Assembly: GCA_963664715.2 (NCBI GenBank)
Contig: CAXXUY010000006.1
Coordinates: forward strand, 1 to 64,000
DNA from: JAPOXR01 sp963664715
GTDB taxonomy: Bacteria; Pseudomonadota; Alphaproteobacteria; Rhodobacterales; Rhodobacteraceae
DNA: 64,000 bases
Direction: 5' to 3'
The position numbers were made by a program, and so were the translations under genes. This document shows positions 1-8,440 of the stretch, piece after piece (the first letter of the stretch is position 1; every line of letters starts with the position of its first letter). The notes under the pieces were generated by a model that saw only the letters and a list, made by a program, of their open reading frames with translations, had not been told where the DNA came from and did no database searches.

Positions 1-1
1 G

Positions 2-160
2 GACGTGCAACGCATGCTGCCTTTGCTGTCCACCTATCTGGGCCACGCCAGTGTCGCCGGCACCCAGACCTATCTCCGCATGACCCCGGAACTGCTGCAC
101 GAGGCCGCGTTGCGCTTTGAGCGCTATGTGCAGTCAGGAGCGGGAGGCAGCCATGTCTGA
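2..160 (+). CDS. Tyrosine recombinase, C-terminal fragment cut by window edge (middle member of a trio)
   Basis: Only the last 52 residues lie in the window. They contain the box-II part of a tyrosine recombinase: the YLGH motif at about residue 13 and a tyrosine 11 residues later in the segment TQTYLRM, which fits the nucleophile position. The stop codon at 158-160 overlaps the ATG of the next recombinase (153-155) in the arrangement ATGTCTGA, which implies translational coupling. Overlapping recombinase genes are the hallmark of RIT (recombinase in trio) elements. This would be the second gene of such a trio, with the first lying outside the window. The family assignment is firm; the RIT assignment is inferred from gene arrangement. 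Confidence 0.75.
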   Translation, partial: DVQRMLPLLSTYLGHASVAGTQTYLRMTPELLHEAALRFERYVQSGAGGSHV

Positions 161-1160
161 TGCCGGTTCACTGGGACGTTGGCTGCGCCGCTTCCTCGAG
201 GAATATGTCGTCAGCGAGCGCAATCTAGCCAGAAACACCCAAATCAGCTATCGCGATACGCTGGCTCTGTTGCTTCCCTTCACCGCCGACAAGGCGTGTG
301 CACCGGTGGACCGGCTGAATGTCCGCGACCTGAGTGCCGAGCGTGTGCTCGCATTCCTGGCACATCTCGAGGACAAACGCGGCTGCTCCCCCCGCACTCG
401 CAACCAACGCCTCGCGGCCATCCGCGCCTTCGCCAGCTACGTGGCCGCACGCTGTCCCGAGCATGTCGAATGGTGCGGCCAGATCCGCGCCATCGCCAGA
501 AAGAAGGCCACACTTCCTGCAGTGGGCTACCTTGAAAAGCACGAAATCGAAGCCTTGCTTGACGCGCCGGACACCGAAACACCCCAAGGCCGGAGGGACC
601 GCGCCTTGCTGTTGTTCCTGTACCACACGGGTGCCCGCGTTTCCGAGGCGGCACAGTTGCAGGTCGGTGCCCTGCAATTGGTCGACCGGGGCACGGTCCC
701 CTCGCGGGTTACCTTGCTTGGCAAGGGAGGCAAAACGCGTTTGTGCCCCCTTCTGCGGGAATCAACGCTGGCGCTTGCGGATTTGGTGGCAGGACGCAAA
801 GCCGGGGACGCTGTCTTCCTGAATCGCCTCGGGCGGCCGATTACCCGATCGGGCATCCGACAATTGGTTGGGCGGTGTGCAGAGAAAGCCGCCATCCACG
901 CCCCGTCATTGAACGGAAGGAAGGTCGGTCCACATGTCATTCGACATACGGCAGCGACCCATATGCTGCGGTCGGGAGTCGACCTGAACACAATACGCGC
1001 ATGGCTCGGCCATGCGAATCTGAACACGACAGCCGTCTATGCGGAAATCGACCTCGAGAGAAAAGCCAGGGCGGTCGCACTCTTCGATGCAGCAGAACCG
1101 AAGTTGGCCAGACCATACCACGAAAGGCACGGGATCATGGAATACTTGCGAACTCTCTGA
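153..1160 (+). CDS. Tyrosine-type site-specific recombinase (third member of a RIT-like trio)
   Basis: The 335-residue protein has an N-terminal SAM-like core-binding domain (about 8-105) and a C-terminal catalytic domain. The catalytic set is complete: Arg162 (TGARVSE), Lys191 or Lys194 (GKGGKTR), His261 and Arg264 (HVIRHTAATH), His287 (WLGHANL) and nucleophile Tyr296 (AVYAEID). I chose the ATG at 153 because it overlaps the stop of the upstream recombinase; a TTG 36 bases upstream is possible but less likely. It probably acts with two partner recombinases on palindromic ends, and two palindromes follow it directly. The gene appears intact, so the element could have been mobile recently. Confidence 0.88.
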   Translation: MSDAGSLGRWLRRFLEEYVVSERNLARNTQISYRDTLALLLPFTADKACAPVDRLNVRDLSAERVLAFLAHLEDKRGCSPRTRNQRLAAIRAFASYVAARCPEHVEWCGQIRAIARKKATLPAVGYLEKHEIEALLDAPDTETPQGRRDRALLLFLYHTGARVSEAAQLQVGALQLVDRGTVPSRVTLLGKGGKTRLCPLLRESTLALADLVAGRKAGDAVFLNRLGRPITRSGIRQLVGRCAEKAAIHAPSLNGRKVGPHVIRHTAATHMLRSGVDLNTIRAWLGHANLNTTAVYAEIDLERKARAVALFDAAEPKLARPYHERHGIMEYLRTL

Positions 1161-1168
1161 ACAGGAAA

Positions 1169-1238
1169 CGTTATGCGCTGGCAGCGTGCGGTCCGTCCCA
1201 GGTTCCACAACCCGATACGGCTGCTCCAGCGCATAACG
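1169..1238. repeat. 13-bp inverted repeat pair downstream of the recombinase (candidate recombination site)
   Basis: CGTTATGCGCTGG at 1169-1181 is matched exactly by its reverse complement CCAGCGCATAACG at 1226-1238, with 44 bp between. It starts 8 bp after the recombinase stop codon. With the second palindrome it forms a plausible terminal recombination or binding region of the element. The core CAGCGCATA recurs in the second palindrome. The left end of the element is outside the window, so the boundary cannot be confirmed here. Confidence 0.6.
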
Positions 1239-1253
1239 GGAAACAGCCCATAA

Positions 1254-1285
1254 AACGCTATATGTGCTACAGCGCATATAGCGTT
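1254..1285. repeat. Second imperfect palindrome of the recombinase element end
   Basis: AACGCTATATGTGC (1254-1267) faces GCGCATATAGCGTT (1272-1285), 13 of 14 positions pairing around a 4-base centre. The right arm shares CAGCGCATA with the preceding inverted repeat at 1227-1235, as expected if both are sites for the same recombinase. Inverted arms around a short spacer are the usual form of a tyrosine-recombinase core site. Which sequence is the true crossover site cannot be decided from one end. Confidence 0.5.
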
Positions 1286-1512
1286 CACACGCGTTCCGGC
1301 CTGCACGTTTACTGAGCTGCTCAACGCAGCCCGTTGTCACCGGAGTGCTTCAGACCATGTCGTTACCTCCATGTCCCGCCCCGGCTGCTACCAACCGAAA
1401 GCGACAATTGTTGGGTGGGTTTCGCACCCACTAGGAAAACGCGCCTTTCCACGGCGCACTGACGCATACGGGCTAGGGCCAGGTTGGGGGAGGCGCTGTC
1501 GGCGGTCTGCTC

Positions 1513-2052
1513 GTGGGCAAGCGATTCGGCATCGGCGGCGTCCGGTTCCGGGTCGAGGCCGACGCGATGTTCGGCGACCTGTCGGCGAGTACGGACCGGC
1601 TCGATCCGGGATGTACCGACGAAGCGTCGTCGTCGCGGTTTCGGTGGATCGCCACGGTGCGTGTCGGGGTGGAAGAGACGATAGGCGGCGTCGGCGTGTT
1701 CGTGTCCGGCGGGCCGGCGCTGGCGCGGATCGTCAATTCGGTCACGGATACCGACTACAGCGGGAGCACATGTCTGGAAAGGGATCTGCGCCTGGACGCC
1801 GACGACTCGTTCCGCCGCGGTTCGACGGAAGTCGGTTGGGCGATCGGCGCGGGTTTCGAGATGCCGCTGGCCGCGCGCTGGGCGCTCCGGTTGGACGGTT
1901 CGTATCTGGACTTCGGCAGCGAGACCTATCGCGTCAACCTGTCCGGAAACAATTCATGCGGGCCCGGCGGCGCCAAGACGGCCTGCCGCTACACCGTCAG
2001 GAACAGACTGGGCGTCGTCCGCCTGGGGATCGTCTATCGGTTCGGCGAATAG
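1513..2052 (+). pseudogene. Outer-membrane beta-barrel protein, probably truncated at its N-terminus
   Basis: The reading frame codes for alternating-hydrophobicity strands and ends in a typical barrel C-terminus (VVRLGIVYRFGE). Glycine-rich strand starts are seen throughout, for example VGVEETIGGVGVFVSGGPAL and TEVGWAIGAGFEM. From GTG 1513 it is 179 residues. The frame is open only back to a stop at 1474, and there is no signal peptide. A neighbouring frame continues with similar character at about 1465-1490, which hints at a frameshift. An intact porin-like barrel would need about 40 more residues and a signal sequence. I read it as a gene remnant next to the recombinase element; an alternative is a start further upstream hidden by a sequence error. 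Confidence 0.45.
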
Positions 2053-2659
2053 GGATTGCCGGTGCCGGCCGATGCGGCGGCGTGCACGGCGCACAAATTT
2101 GCTTGGAGTGACGGTTCTGCCGCAACGTGGCGGGCTGGACGGGCCGAGGTAGTGAACGACTACTCGGGGAGGGGATCGACTCGGCCGCGCACACCGATCT
2201 CACCCGCCGGACGCAGGATTCCACAGCCTGACCGAACGGGCGCGATTCGGGAATAAAGAGCGATGGTAACCGTTCCGGAAGGCCGTGCTCATCCGGAAGA
2301 TGGGAAATGGTAAACGGCCGAAATGCGCCACTCTGGCGTGCCGAACGCCGCGGGGGCCGGGTCGACTCCGTGGCCTCCCGGAACGCTATCTGCCCTGTCC
2401 TGACTGCGCCCGCAGGTGCTATAGCCCCGCTGCGCTTCGCCTCCTGCGCCCCCCGGCCGCACCGCCTGCCTGACACGCCTTCATGAGTGCCGGCTCGAAA
2501 CCGCCTCACCTCGACCGCAATTCCTCTACCCTCGCACCGACAATGGAGCCCGTCCACGACCACACCGATACCCCCGCAGTCTTGGCAATCGACGCACAAT
2601 TCTTCTTATCCTTCGCGTCTGAGGTGCGCTGTGCGGAACCCGCGGCCGCTTCGGCGGTG
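2053..2659. other. Intergenic stretch with no recognisable gene
   Basis: About 600 bp separate the barrel fragment from the end of the HEPN-like gene. Open frames exist on both strands, as is usual for GC-rich DNA, but none has a convincing start, ribosome site or protein-like composition. I see no RNA gene and no long repeat. Confidence 0.5.
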
Positions 2660-3400
2660 TCAGGAGTGGCGCGGACGTGTGGTGTGTCCCGTCCGCTGTT
2701 TCTCGGCCTGTTGGGTCGGGACCGGATTCGGCTCGTACCGAGCTTGGAGTGTGGCGTCGTCGGCGGGCATGCACGCGGGGGCGTAGCCCATCTTCCCGAG
2801 GATCCAGTCAGTGAGGAACATGAGGACCCCTTTTAAGTCTTCGTCCGTCATGAAGGGCTTCGGGCGGGCTTCTGAGATGTACCGGGCGTCGATGAATCCG
2901 TGACGGTTTTTCCCGCAGACCTCCTTGATGGTCGGGGGCTCCTCGGTCTCGAATGCCCGCGGGTTGTCCCGTCGGATGCGGTGGATCTTCACCTCGCTTC
3001 GGAATCTTCTCTCCAGGAGGTTGCGGGTTTCTTCAGGCAGATCTTCCCAGAGCTCGAGGAGGTCATGCGTGCACAGGGCCCCGCGGCCGTCGTCGCGCGA
3101 CAGTAGCGCGATCTGCTTCAGCGCGAGCTCGATGCCTAGCGACCTCATGATCAGTCGTGCGCACAGGTACCCGGATATCGGGTCCCTCGGGTCCGTGATC
3201 TTCAACGCCCCGTCCTTCGACGGGTCCGGCTCCGGCGGCTGGACTCCGTTCCTCTCACGGTACAATTCGATCATCCCCGGAGTCTTCTCGATTGTCCAAG
3301 CAGCTAGGCGCAGGCCTTCGATGCAGCCGACGATGGTGGGGTTGAAGTGCGATCTTCTCTTCGGTCGCGATGCCTTCCCACTCCCCGTTTGTTCGCTCAT
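2660..3400 (-). CDS. Hypothetical protein with a HEPN-like helical core
   Basis: This 246-residue protein starts at ATG 3400; a longer frame to 3556 has unlikely composition. The centre (about 75-140) reads like a HEPN helical bundle: SLGIELALKQIALL, then THDLLELWEDLPEETRNLLERRF, a pattern common in HEPN proteins. The usual RNase motif (Arg, four to six residues, His in the last helix) is not evident; RGALCTH is in the wrong place for it. The N-terminus is basic, and the C-terminus (about 205-246) is low in structure. It neighbours a DruA-like remnant, so an association with mobile or defence DNA is possible. I do not recognise the family further. Confidence 0.6.
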   Translation of the reverse strand: MSEQTGSGKASRPKRRSHFNPTIVGCIEGLRLAAWTIEKTPGMIELYRERNGVQPPEPDPSKDGALKITDPRDPISGYLCARLIMRSLGIELALKQIALLSRDDGRGALCTHDLLELWEDLPEETRNLLERRFRSEVKIHRIRRDNPRAFETEEPPTIKEVCGKNRHGFIDARYISEARPKPFMTDEDLKGVLMFLTDWILGKMGYAPACMPADDATLQARYEPNPVPTQQAEKQRTGHTTRPRHS

Positions 3401-3669
3401 TCGACTTCCTCTCTGTCGGCTCGTAGGCCGTGTCTCCGATCGCTCCGGCTTAGGGAGTGTGCGACGGCACCCGCCGTTCCAACCAACAGTACCCGCTGTC
3501 AATCGGCGTTCAAAATCGACCCCAGTGAGGATGAAGCCGCGCCAGGAACTGACCATGACCGGCTGGAAAGGCGCAACTTCCGGTTTGCGCGTCGATGCTG
3601 AGTCAAGGTGCCGGGTGTTTCTACCCCTGAAGGACGCGCTGCGGCACGTGCAGGTGGTGCTTCCCAGTC

Positions 3670-4357
3670 ATGCATCGCGACGGCGTGATCGCTCTGCCGC
3701 CGCCGAGAGGGCGGCGCAACCCGCCTCGTCCGATCGTCTTCGGACCCGACACCGGACCGCCGCTGTTCCCGGCCCCGACCGCCCTCGACGAGGTCCGCCC
3801 GCTGGAGATGCGCCCCGTCGTTCGCGAGACCCGCGAGGGCAAGCTGTGGAATGAGTTCGTCGCCCCGCTACCACTACCTCGGATACAAGACCCTGGTCGG
3901 CGCCCAGATGCGCTACGCCGTCCACGACCGAAACGGCTGGCCGTTGGCCATGCTCGGCTTCTCCACCGCCGCCTGGAAGCTTGCCCCGCGCGACAGGTTC
4001 ATCGGATGGACGCCCGAGAAGCGCGAGAAGAACCTGCCTCTGGTGGTCGATAATCCGCGGTTCCTGATCTTGCCCTGGATCGAGATCCCCAACCTCGGCT
4101 CGCACATCCTCGCCATCGTGCACCGCCGCCTGCCCGGGGACTGGACCGAGCGCTACAACATCGCCCCGGTGCTCATCGAGACCTTCGTTGAGACCCCGCG
4201 CTACACCGGCGCCGTCTACCGGGCCTCGGGCTGGATACGGGTCGGAACCACCCAGGGGCGCGGGCGCTACGACCGCGACAAACGCTACGACAAACCCTGC
4301 AAGGACGTCTGGCTCCGGCCTCTCAGAAGGGATTGGCGGCGCGCCCTCAACCGCTAG
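3670..4357 (+). pseudogene. DruA-like (DUF4338) protein, frameshifted
   Basis: The second half matches what I know of DUF4338/DruA proteins: YHYLGYKTLVGAQMRYAV, then APRDRFIGW, NPRFLILPW, NLGSHILA, IETFVETPRYTGAVYRASGW and VGTTQGRG. The first half lies in another frame, from MHRDGVIALPPP to LWNEFVA. Removing one C from the CCCC run at 3863-3866 joins them as FVARYHYLGY, the expected family sequence, so a single-base insertion breaks the gene. More N-terminal sequence may sit in a third frame (LKDALRHVQ at about 3627-3655), which would mean a second lesion near 3665. DruA is a component of the Druantia anti-phage system, and DUF4338 genes also travel with transposons. No other Druantia gene is present. 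Confidence 0.75.
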
Positions 4358-5278
4358 AATCCAAGCCCCACGGATCGGGCATGCGCGCAACCGTGCCAAC
4401 AAGAGGATGACATTCGCCACGGCCTGGCGGAACGCTTACGAGCGATGGGGCGGGAGGCGCGGCATGCGCCGCCTGGAAATAGATTGAATCAGGTGACTAT
4501 ATGATTACGGATTTTTCCGGAGAAAAATAACAGTATTAAAAACAGTGCGTTAGTGGACCATGATGCACAACTGTGACGGTTATTCCGAATTCGGAATGAT
4601 CGCCACAACTCCGCGAACGAGCAGGCGCAAATGGCCACCCCGTTCTCGATCAAATGCGATAGAGAGGATATTCAAACTTGCCGGATTCCATGAGCCACGG
4701 AGATTCAGGCCCCGGGATTCGGTTAACACGTCCGCATCAACAGCATCCGAAACTCTCCCGAACAAATTCGGACCGATCTTGGGCCTGTCGGTACGACACT
4801 GTCCCTCGAGTGCCTTCAGCTAGAGCGTTTGGCACTGGAAGTCAGCGAACAGATGAGAACGGTGGCGTGGACTCTGAACCAACTCGTTGCGGGTCACTAT
4901 GTTCACCAGGTTACAGGGACGCGTGAGACGTCCCGGGGGTCACGATTTTCGGACTCAATTTCCCAGTTTGGGCGGCAATCCGATCGGTATTCTTGCGACA
5001 CAGTGTTGGCAAATGTGAATGCAACTGCGAGTCGGTATTCTCGTTTACATGCAAATCCCGATACGGTCAGTTGCCGCAGCACTGCAAGACCCGGCTTCTC
5101 GCGTTGTCGAATCCGAACCACTGTCCGCGTGAGATCGCTGACGTAGACTTCAGCTATTGTTCAATTCTGTTGACTTGATCGGCATCTGGTCCGGCAATAG
5201 TGCCGAATCCTGTCACTCATTCCGGGACAGGCAGGAAGTCCGGTTGAACCAGCGCGCAGTCTATTGCTGAAGAGGATG
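4358..5278. other. 920-bp stretch without a recognisable gene, downstream of secE
   Basis: No frame here looks like a protein of known family. A more AT-rich patch lies at about 4480-4620. In most proteobacteria the DNA after secE encodes nusG and then ribosomal proteins rplK and rplA; none of these is detectable on the minus strand here. I read the stretch as island DNA or a rearrangement junction. Confidence 0.5.
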
Positions 5279-5482
5279 TCAGAGGATTTCCAGGAGGCTG
5301 GTCAGCCCGAACTGGATGACCTTGTCGATCAGGAAAAAGAACACCGAGGCCAACGCAGCCATGAGAAATACCATGGCGGTTGTGACAAGCAATTCCCGCC
5401 GTCCCGGCCAGACGATCTTCGAGACTTCCGTCCTGACCTGCTGCATGAACTGGAATGGTGATGTTCTTGCCATGTCCGCCAA
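5279..5482 (-). CDS. secE: Preprotein translocase subunit SecE
   Basis: The 67-residue protein has the short alphaproteobacterial SecE form: the amphipathic segment with FMQQVRTEVSKIVWPGRREL (about 11-31), followed by a single transmembrane helix (about 34-60). SecE clamps SecY in the inner-membrane protein-export channel and is essential. tRNA-Trp lies 144 bp upstream on the same strand, a conserved order. The start could be ATG 5482 or the second ATG at 5473. What is odd is downstream: nusG, its usual co-transcribed partner, is missing. Confidence 0.95.
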   Translation of the reverse strand: MADMARTSPFQFMQQVRTEVSKIVWPGRRELLVTTAMVFLMAALASVFFFLIDKVIQFGLTSLLEIL

Positions 5483-5626
5483 TCAATCCTGCTGTTGCCC
5501 GCGGGAGATAGAATTTTCAGCCGGTAAGTTCAAGTGCTGACGGTTGCAGCGGCCTTATCCGTTCCCGCGACGATGTCCTGTCAGCCCTGCACTCATCCGA
5601 AATCATGTCCGCCGTTTCATGCCGGC

Positions 5627-5702
5627 TGGCAGGGGCGAAGGGACTCGAACCCCCGACCCTCGGTTTTGGAGACCGATGCTCTACCAACTGAGCTACACCC
5701 CT
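5627..5702 (-). tRNA. tRNA-Trp (anticodon CCA)
   Basis: Read on the minus strand, the sequence folds as a complete tRNA. The acceptor arm AGGGGTG pairs with CGCCCCT with one G-T pair, the D-arm has AGCTCAGTTGGTAGAGC, and the anticodon loop CTCCAAA carries CCA for tryptophan. The T-arm has GGTTCGAGTCC. The discriminator base is G, and the terminal CCA is encoded (5627-5629). It lies directly upstream of secE. Confidence 0.96.
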
Positions 5703-5832
5703 GTGCCGACCATCCGGCTGAAGCTAGTGATTTATTGTGCCCGTGACCGGTTTGCAAGGAGTCTTCACATGTACAGACAAGCGCCAAACCGGTCACGAGT
5801 CCTGCATTGCGCGTGCAGTCCCGGGGCCAGAG

Positions 5833-6480
5833 TCAGGCGAGTTGCCCGGCAATCCTGAAAATTGCCAGCTTTGCCTGGTTTATCTTGTCCGAATCACTCA
5901 CTTTCGTATAGACCCGGGCATCCTCGATCCGGAGTTCACAAACCGCTCCATCACTGGCCAGCCCGTCAAGCAGTTCGCTGAATCTTCCTTCATCGAAGTG
6001 CTTCGCATTGACTCCGATTACGCAGAGGGCGCCCTCGCGCGCCATGACCAGCGACTTCCTGAGGTCGTCCGGGCCCAGGTGACCCACCGTAAAAGTACCG
6101 CAACTGATCAGGCCACGGTACTCGCCGCGCGGCATATTCCGGCCGTTCGTCAGGTCCGCCTGCCTGAGATGCCTGTAGACGCCCTTCGCCCTCGCCTGAT
6201 CCAGCATCCCCTGCGATACGTCAAAGCCGTCGATCGCCAGTTCCAAATCGGCGAATGCCAGCCCGGCCAGCCCGGTTCCGCAACCCAGATCCGCAACCGG
6301 CGAATCCTCAGGGCCGGCGAGTTCAAGAAACCGGCAGGCAACAGCATCCGGATAAACGTAGCCGGTCTTTTGTGCATGCTCCGTATCATACGTGCCAGCC
6401 CAATCATCGTAGTATCGCCTGCGGGACTCGTTGTCTGTCAGCCTGTAGGCATCATGCCTGTTTTGAGGCCTCTTCGGCAT
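5833..6480 (-). CDS. Class I SAM-dependent methyltransferase
   Basis: The 215-residue cytoplasmic protein has the Rossmann motif I VADLGCGTGLAG (about 63-74), an acidic residue at the end of strand 2 (DGFDVSQGML) and motif IV ISCGTFTVGHL. The N-terminus (YYDDWAGTYD) resembles small-molecule methyltransferases of the WBSCR27/UbiE-like group. I chose ATG 6480 because GGAGG lies six bases upstream. The substrate cannot be read from sequence. It runs in the same direction as tRNA-Trp and secE but 130 bp away, so it is probably a separate unit. Confidence 0.85.
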   Translation of the reverse strand: MPKRPQNRHDAYRLTDNESRRRYYDDWAGTYDTEHAQKTGYVYPDAVACRFLELAGPEDSPVADLGCGTGLAGLAFADLELAIDGFDVSQGMLDQARAKGVYRHLRQADLTNGRNMPRGEYRGLISCGTFTVGHLGPDDLRKSLVMAREGALCVIGVNAKHFDEGRFSELLDGLASDGAVCELRIEDARVYTKVSDSDKINQAKLAIFRIAGQLA

Positions 6481-6523
6481 CAATATCCTCCAGCAAGGTG
6501 ACCCGGGAAACGGGACCCGAGGT

Positions 6524-7087
6524 TCAATTGGTTTCGCCGACTCCGGGAAGCGGGCTTTCGGGCGACCTCAGCCACTTCTCGACCAGGTCTGCTGCCGAAA
6601 CGGCAAGGACATTTGCCTGTTCTTCCGGAGTACGGACGAGTCCGGACCCGAAGATCGTCGCCGGTGACGTCGGCTCAATCACGGTGAAGACCCTCGGCTC
6701 TTCATTGAGCTTGGCGGCAGCCGCATCATCCCAGACCGTCACCTCGACAATGATGGCCGAGCGCGGCGATGCAACGACCGGAATACCGCCTCCCGAAAGC
6801 GAATAGGCTCCTATCGAGACTGCGAGATGATACCATTTGCCACCCTTGTAACGACCGAGACGTTCCTGCAAGGCCTCTTCAATTTCCGTCTGGAGAAGGC
6901 CTGCCTCCGCCTCGCGGGAGATCGGAGCCTGCTCTGCACTCTTTTCCGAAACAATTATGTGTCCGAGCCTGAAGTCTCCGATCGGCGGTGGTGAATCCTC
7001 GATCTTCCCGGGAGCGCACGCCCCAAGGAAAAACGCCGCCAACACGGTTAAGCCCAACCCGGAAATCAGTCGCTTCGAGGCGCTCAT
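6524..7087 (-). CDS. Putative lipoprotein of unknown function
   Basis: The 187-residue protein starts with a lipoprotein signal peptide: basic MSASKR, a hydrophobic stretch, then the lipobox LGAC with the lipid-bearing Cys at about residue 24. The mature part has no domain I recognise. It includes IIVEVTVWDDAAAAKLNEEPRVF, a beta-strand-like segment, and a helical C-terminus (PEEQANVLAVSAADLVEKWL). It probably sits in the cell envelope. It is 43 bp upstream of the methyltransferase on the same strand and could share its transcript. Confidence 0.8.
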   Translation of the reverse strand: MSASKRLISGLGLTVLAAFFLGACAPGKIEDSPPPIGDFRLGHIIVSEKSAEQAPISREAEAGLLQTEIEEALQERLGRYKGGKWYHLAVSIGAYSLSGGGIPVVASPRSAIIVEVTVWDDAAAAKLNEEPRVFTVIEPTSPATIFGSGLVRTPEEQANVLAVSAADLVEKWLRSPESPLPGVGETN

Positions 7088-7453
7088 GGTGAATCCCCCA
7101 TCGCTGTGCGGCACCATGCCGCCTGCCCGGACCATACCGACATTCGCGGAGAATCAAAACCGGAGTCCTGGGAATCCCGCCATTCAGGCAGACTGGATTG
7201 CCGTCCCCGACCACACCTTGCCGGCTGATAATCGGCATTTCTCCGGGAAGAATTCGGACGGTTGCCGCGCCCTTTGGAGAAGGCAAGGCATCCGGCCAAG
7301 ATGCCTGGAGAACCGCAAGGCCGGGTCATGCATTTCCACAGGCAAAGCGGGATGTCACGCAAATGGCCGTTTGTCCGTTTCGGATTTTCACTGCAGTGCG
7401 CAATCAACGCGATCAGGGTCAACTTGCCGGAATCCCGGAATCGACGAGCAACC
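7088..7453. other. Divergent intergenic region between the lipoprotein and secreted-protein genes
   Basis: About 365 bp lie between two divergently transcribed envelope-protein genes. It should hold promoters for both, but I find no confident -35/-10 pair. No RNA gene or gene fragment is visible. Confidence 0.4.
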
Positions 7454-8206
7454 ATGAACCGTCCGCCACCAGCATGTATCGCCGCAGTCATCCTCGTAAC
7501 CGCCTTCGCGATCGATTCTGCTTCAGGTGATTCCACAGCCCCTCCTCCGGCATTCAGCGTTCCCGCGCCAACGCAGGGATCGGTCATCGGCCGCACGAGC
7601 AATGACAAGATCTGCCGCTATCTGGACGAAGATGGCAAGATCCACTGTGTATATGATGATGGAACGGCAAGAGCGTTCATTGCACGCAGCATTGTTGAGC
7701 CGGACTTTCCGGAATTCGGCCGTTCGACCCGCGGTACCATCACGTATTCCGAAGGCGAGACCTTTGCATTCCTGCTTGCAGAATTCGAAACCCGGATCAC
7801 GGACAGTCAGGCCTCCACCTTTTGCAGGCTTGCCCTGCGATTCCTGGCAGAGTCAGGCCAGGCATTCTGGATTTGGCATGACGAACTGCGCCAGGGGACC
7901 GGAGGCCAGACTGCCCTGGTCGATGCAGACGGGGACGGGCTGGCCGACCTCGCCGTCTCCGGACGCTGGGACGGGACAATCGACGGCACAAGAAGGTGGT
8001 GGACGCCAAACCCGTTCGACGATGCCTATCCCGTCGAGTTCCGACAATACCCGGCCCGGCCCGCCTTCGGATCCGTGCAAGGCCGCAGCCTGGCCTGCAG
8101 GCCGGATCAAACCAGGCTTGCCCTCCTGTCGGAAGCAGGCGCGAACACGCTGCCCTCGGTGGAAGCGGGCTACTCTGGAATACTGGGTGTTCAGGCCGGA
8201 AACTGA
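7454..8206 (+). CDS. Exported protein of unknown function with a calcium-loop-like segment
   Basis: The 250-residue protein begins with a Sec signal peptide (about 1-25, cleavage near DSASG). The mature domain contains ALVDADGDGLADLAVSGRWDG (about 154-174), an Asp-rich loop of the type seen in FG-GAP and dockerin-like calcium sites, within a mixed-strand domain. It has four cysteines in the mature part, which could form disulfides in the periplasm. I used ATG 7454 because it precedes the signal peptide. I do not recognise the family. Confidence 0.7.
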   Translation: MNRPPPACIAAVILVTAFAIDSASGDSTAPPPAFSVPAPTQGSVIGRTSNDKICRYLDEDGKIHCVYDDGTARAFIARSIVEPDFPEFGRSTRGTITYSEGETFAFLLAEFETRITDSQASTFCRLALRFLAESGQAFWIWHDELRQGTGGQTALVDADGDGLADLAVSGRWDGTIDGTRRWWTPNPFDDAYPVEFRQYPARPAFGSVQGRSLACRPDQTRLALLSEAGANTLPSVEAGYSGILGVQAGN

Positions 8207-8440
8207 CCGGCGTGTTCATGCACGAACTCGATAGGAGAGCGACCTGATGGCAAGACTCCCGCAGCAAGGCAGGTTGATTAAAACGACCTTGACCCGAATC
8301 GATCGTACACGGTGGCCCGGGCCGCGGGCAGCCCGGAGCGAACCGGCGCCGACCGTGCAGCAATGAACCTTCGGGCCCTGTCAGGTGATGTCCGGCAATC
8401 CGGATTTCCCGGATGGCCGGTTGCCGTATCCCGGGCGCGT

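Noticed and set aside
1997..2599. 200-codon minus-strand open frame after the barrel fragment
   Set aside because: It is rich in Arg, Pro and Ser, has no domain-like pattern, and overlaps the barrel coding frame; it is typical of antisense frames in GC-rich DNA.
4829..5146. Open frame beginning MALEVSEQMRTVAWTLNQLV in the gap downstream of secE
   Set aside because: It resembles no family I know, has no ribosome site, and its second half has a composition unlike real proteins.
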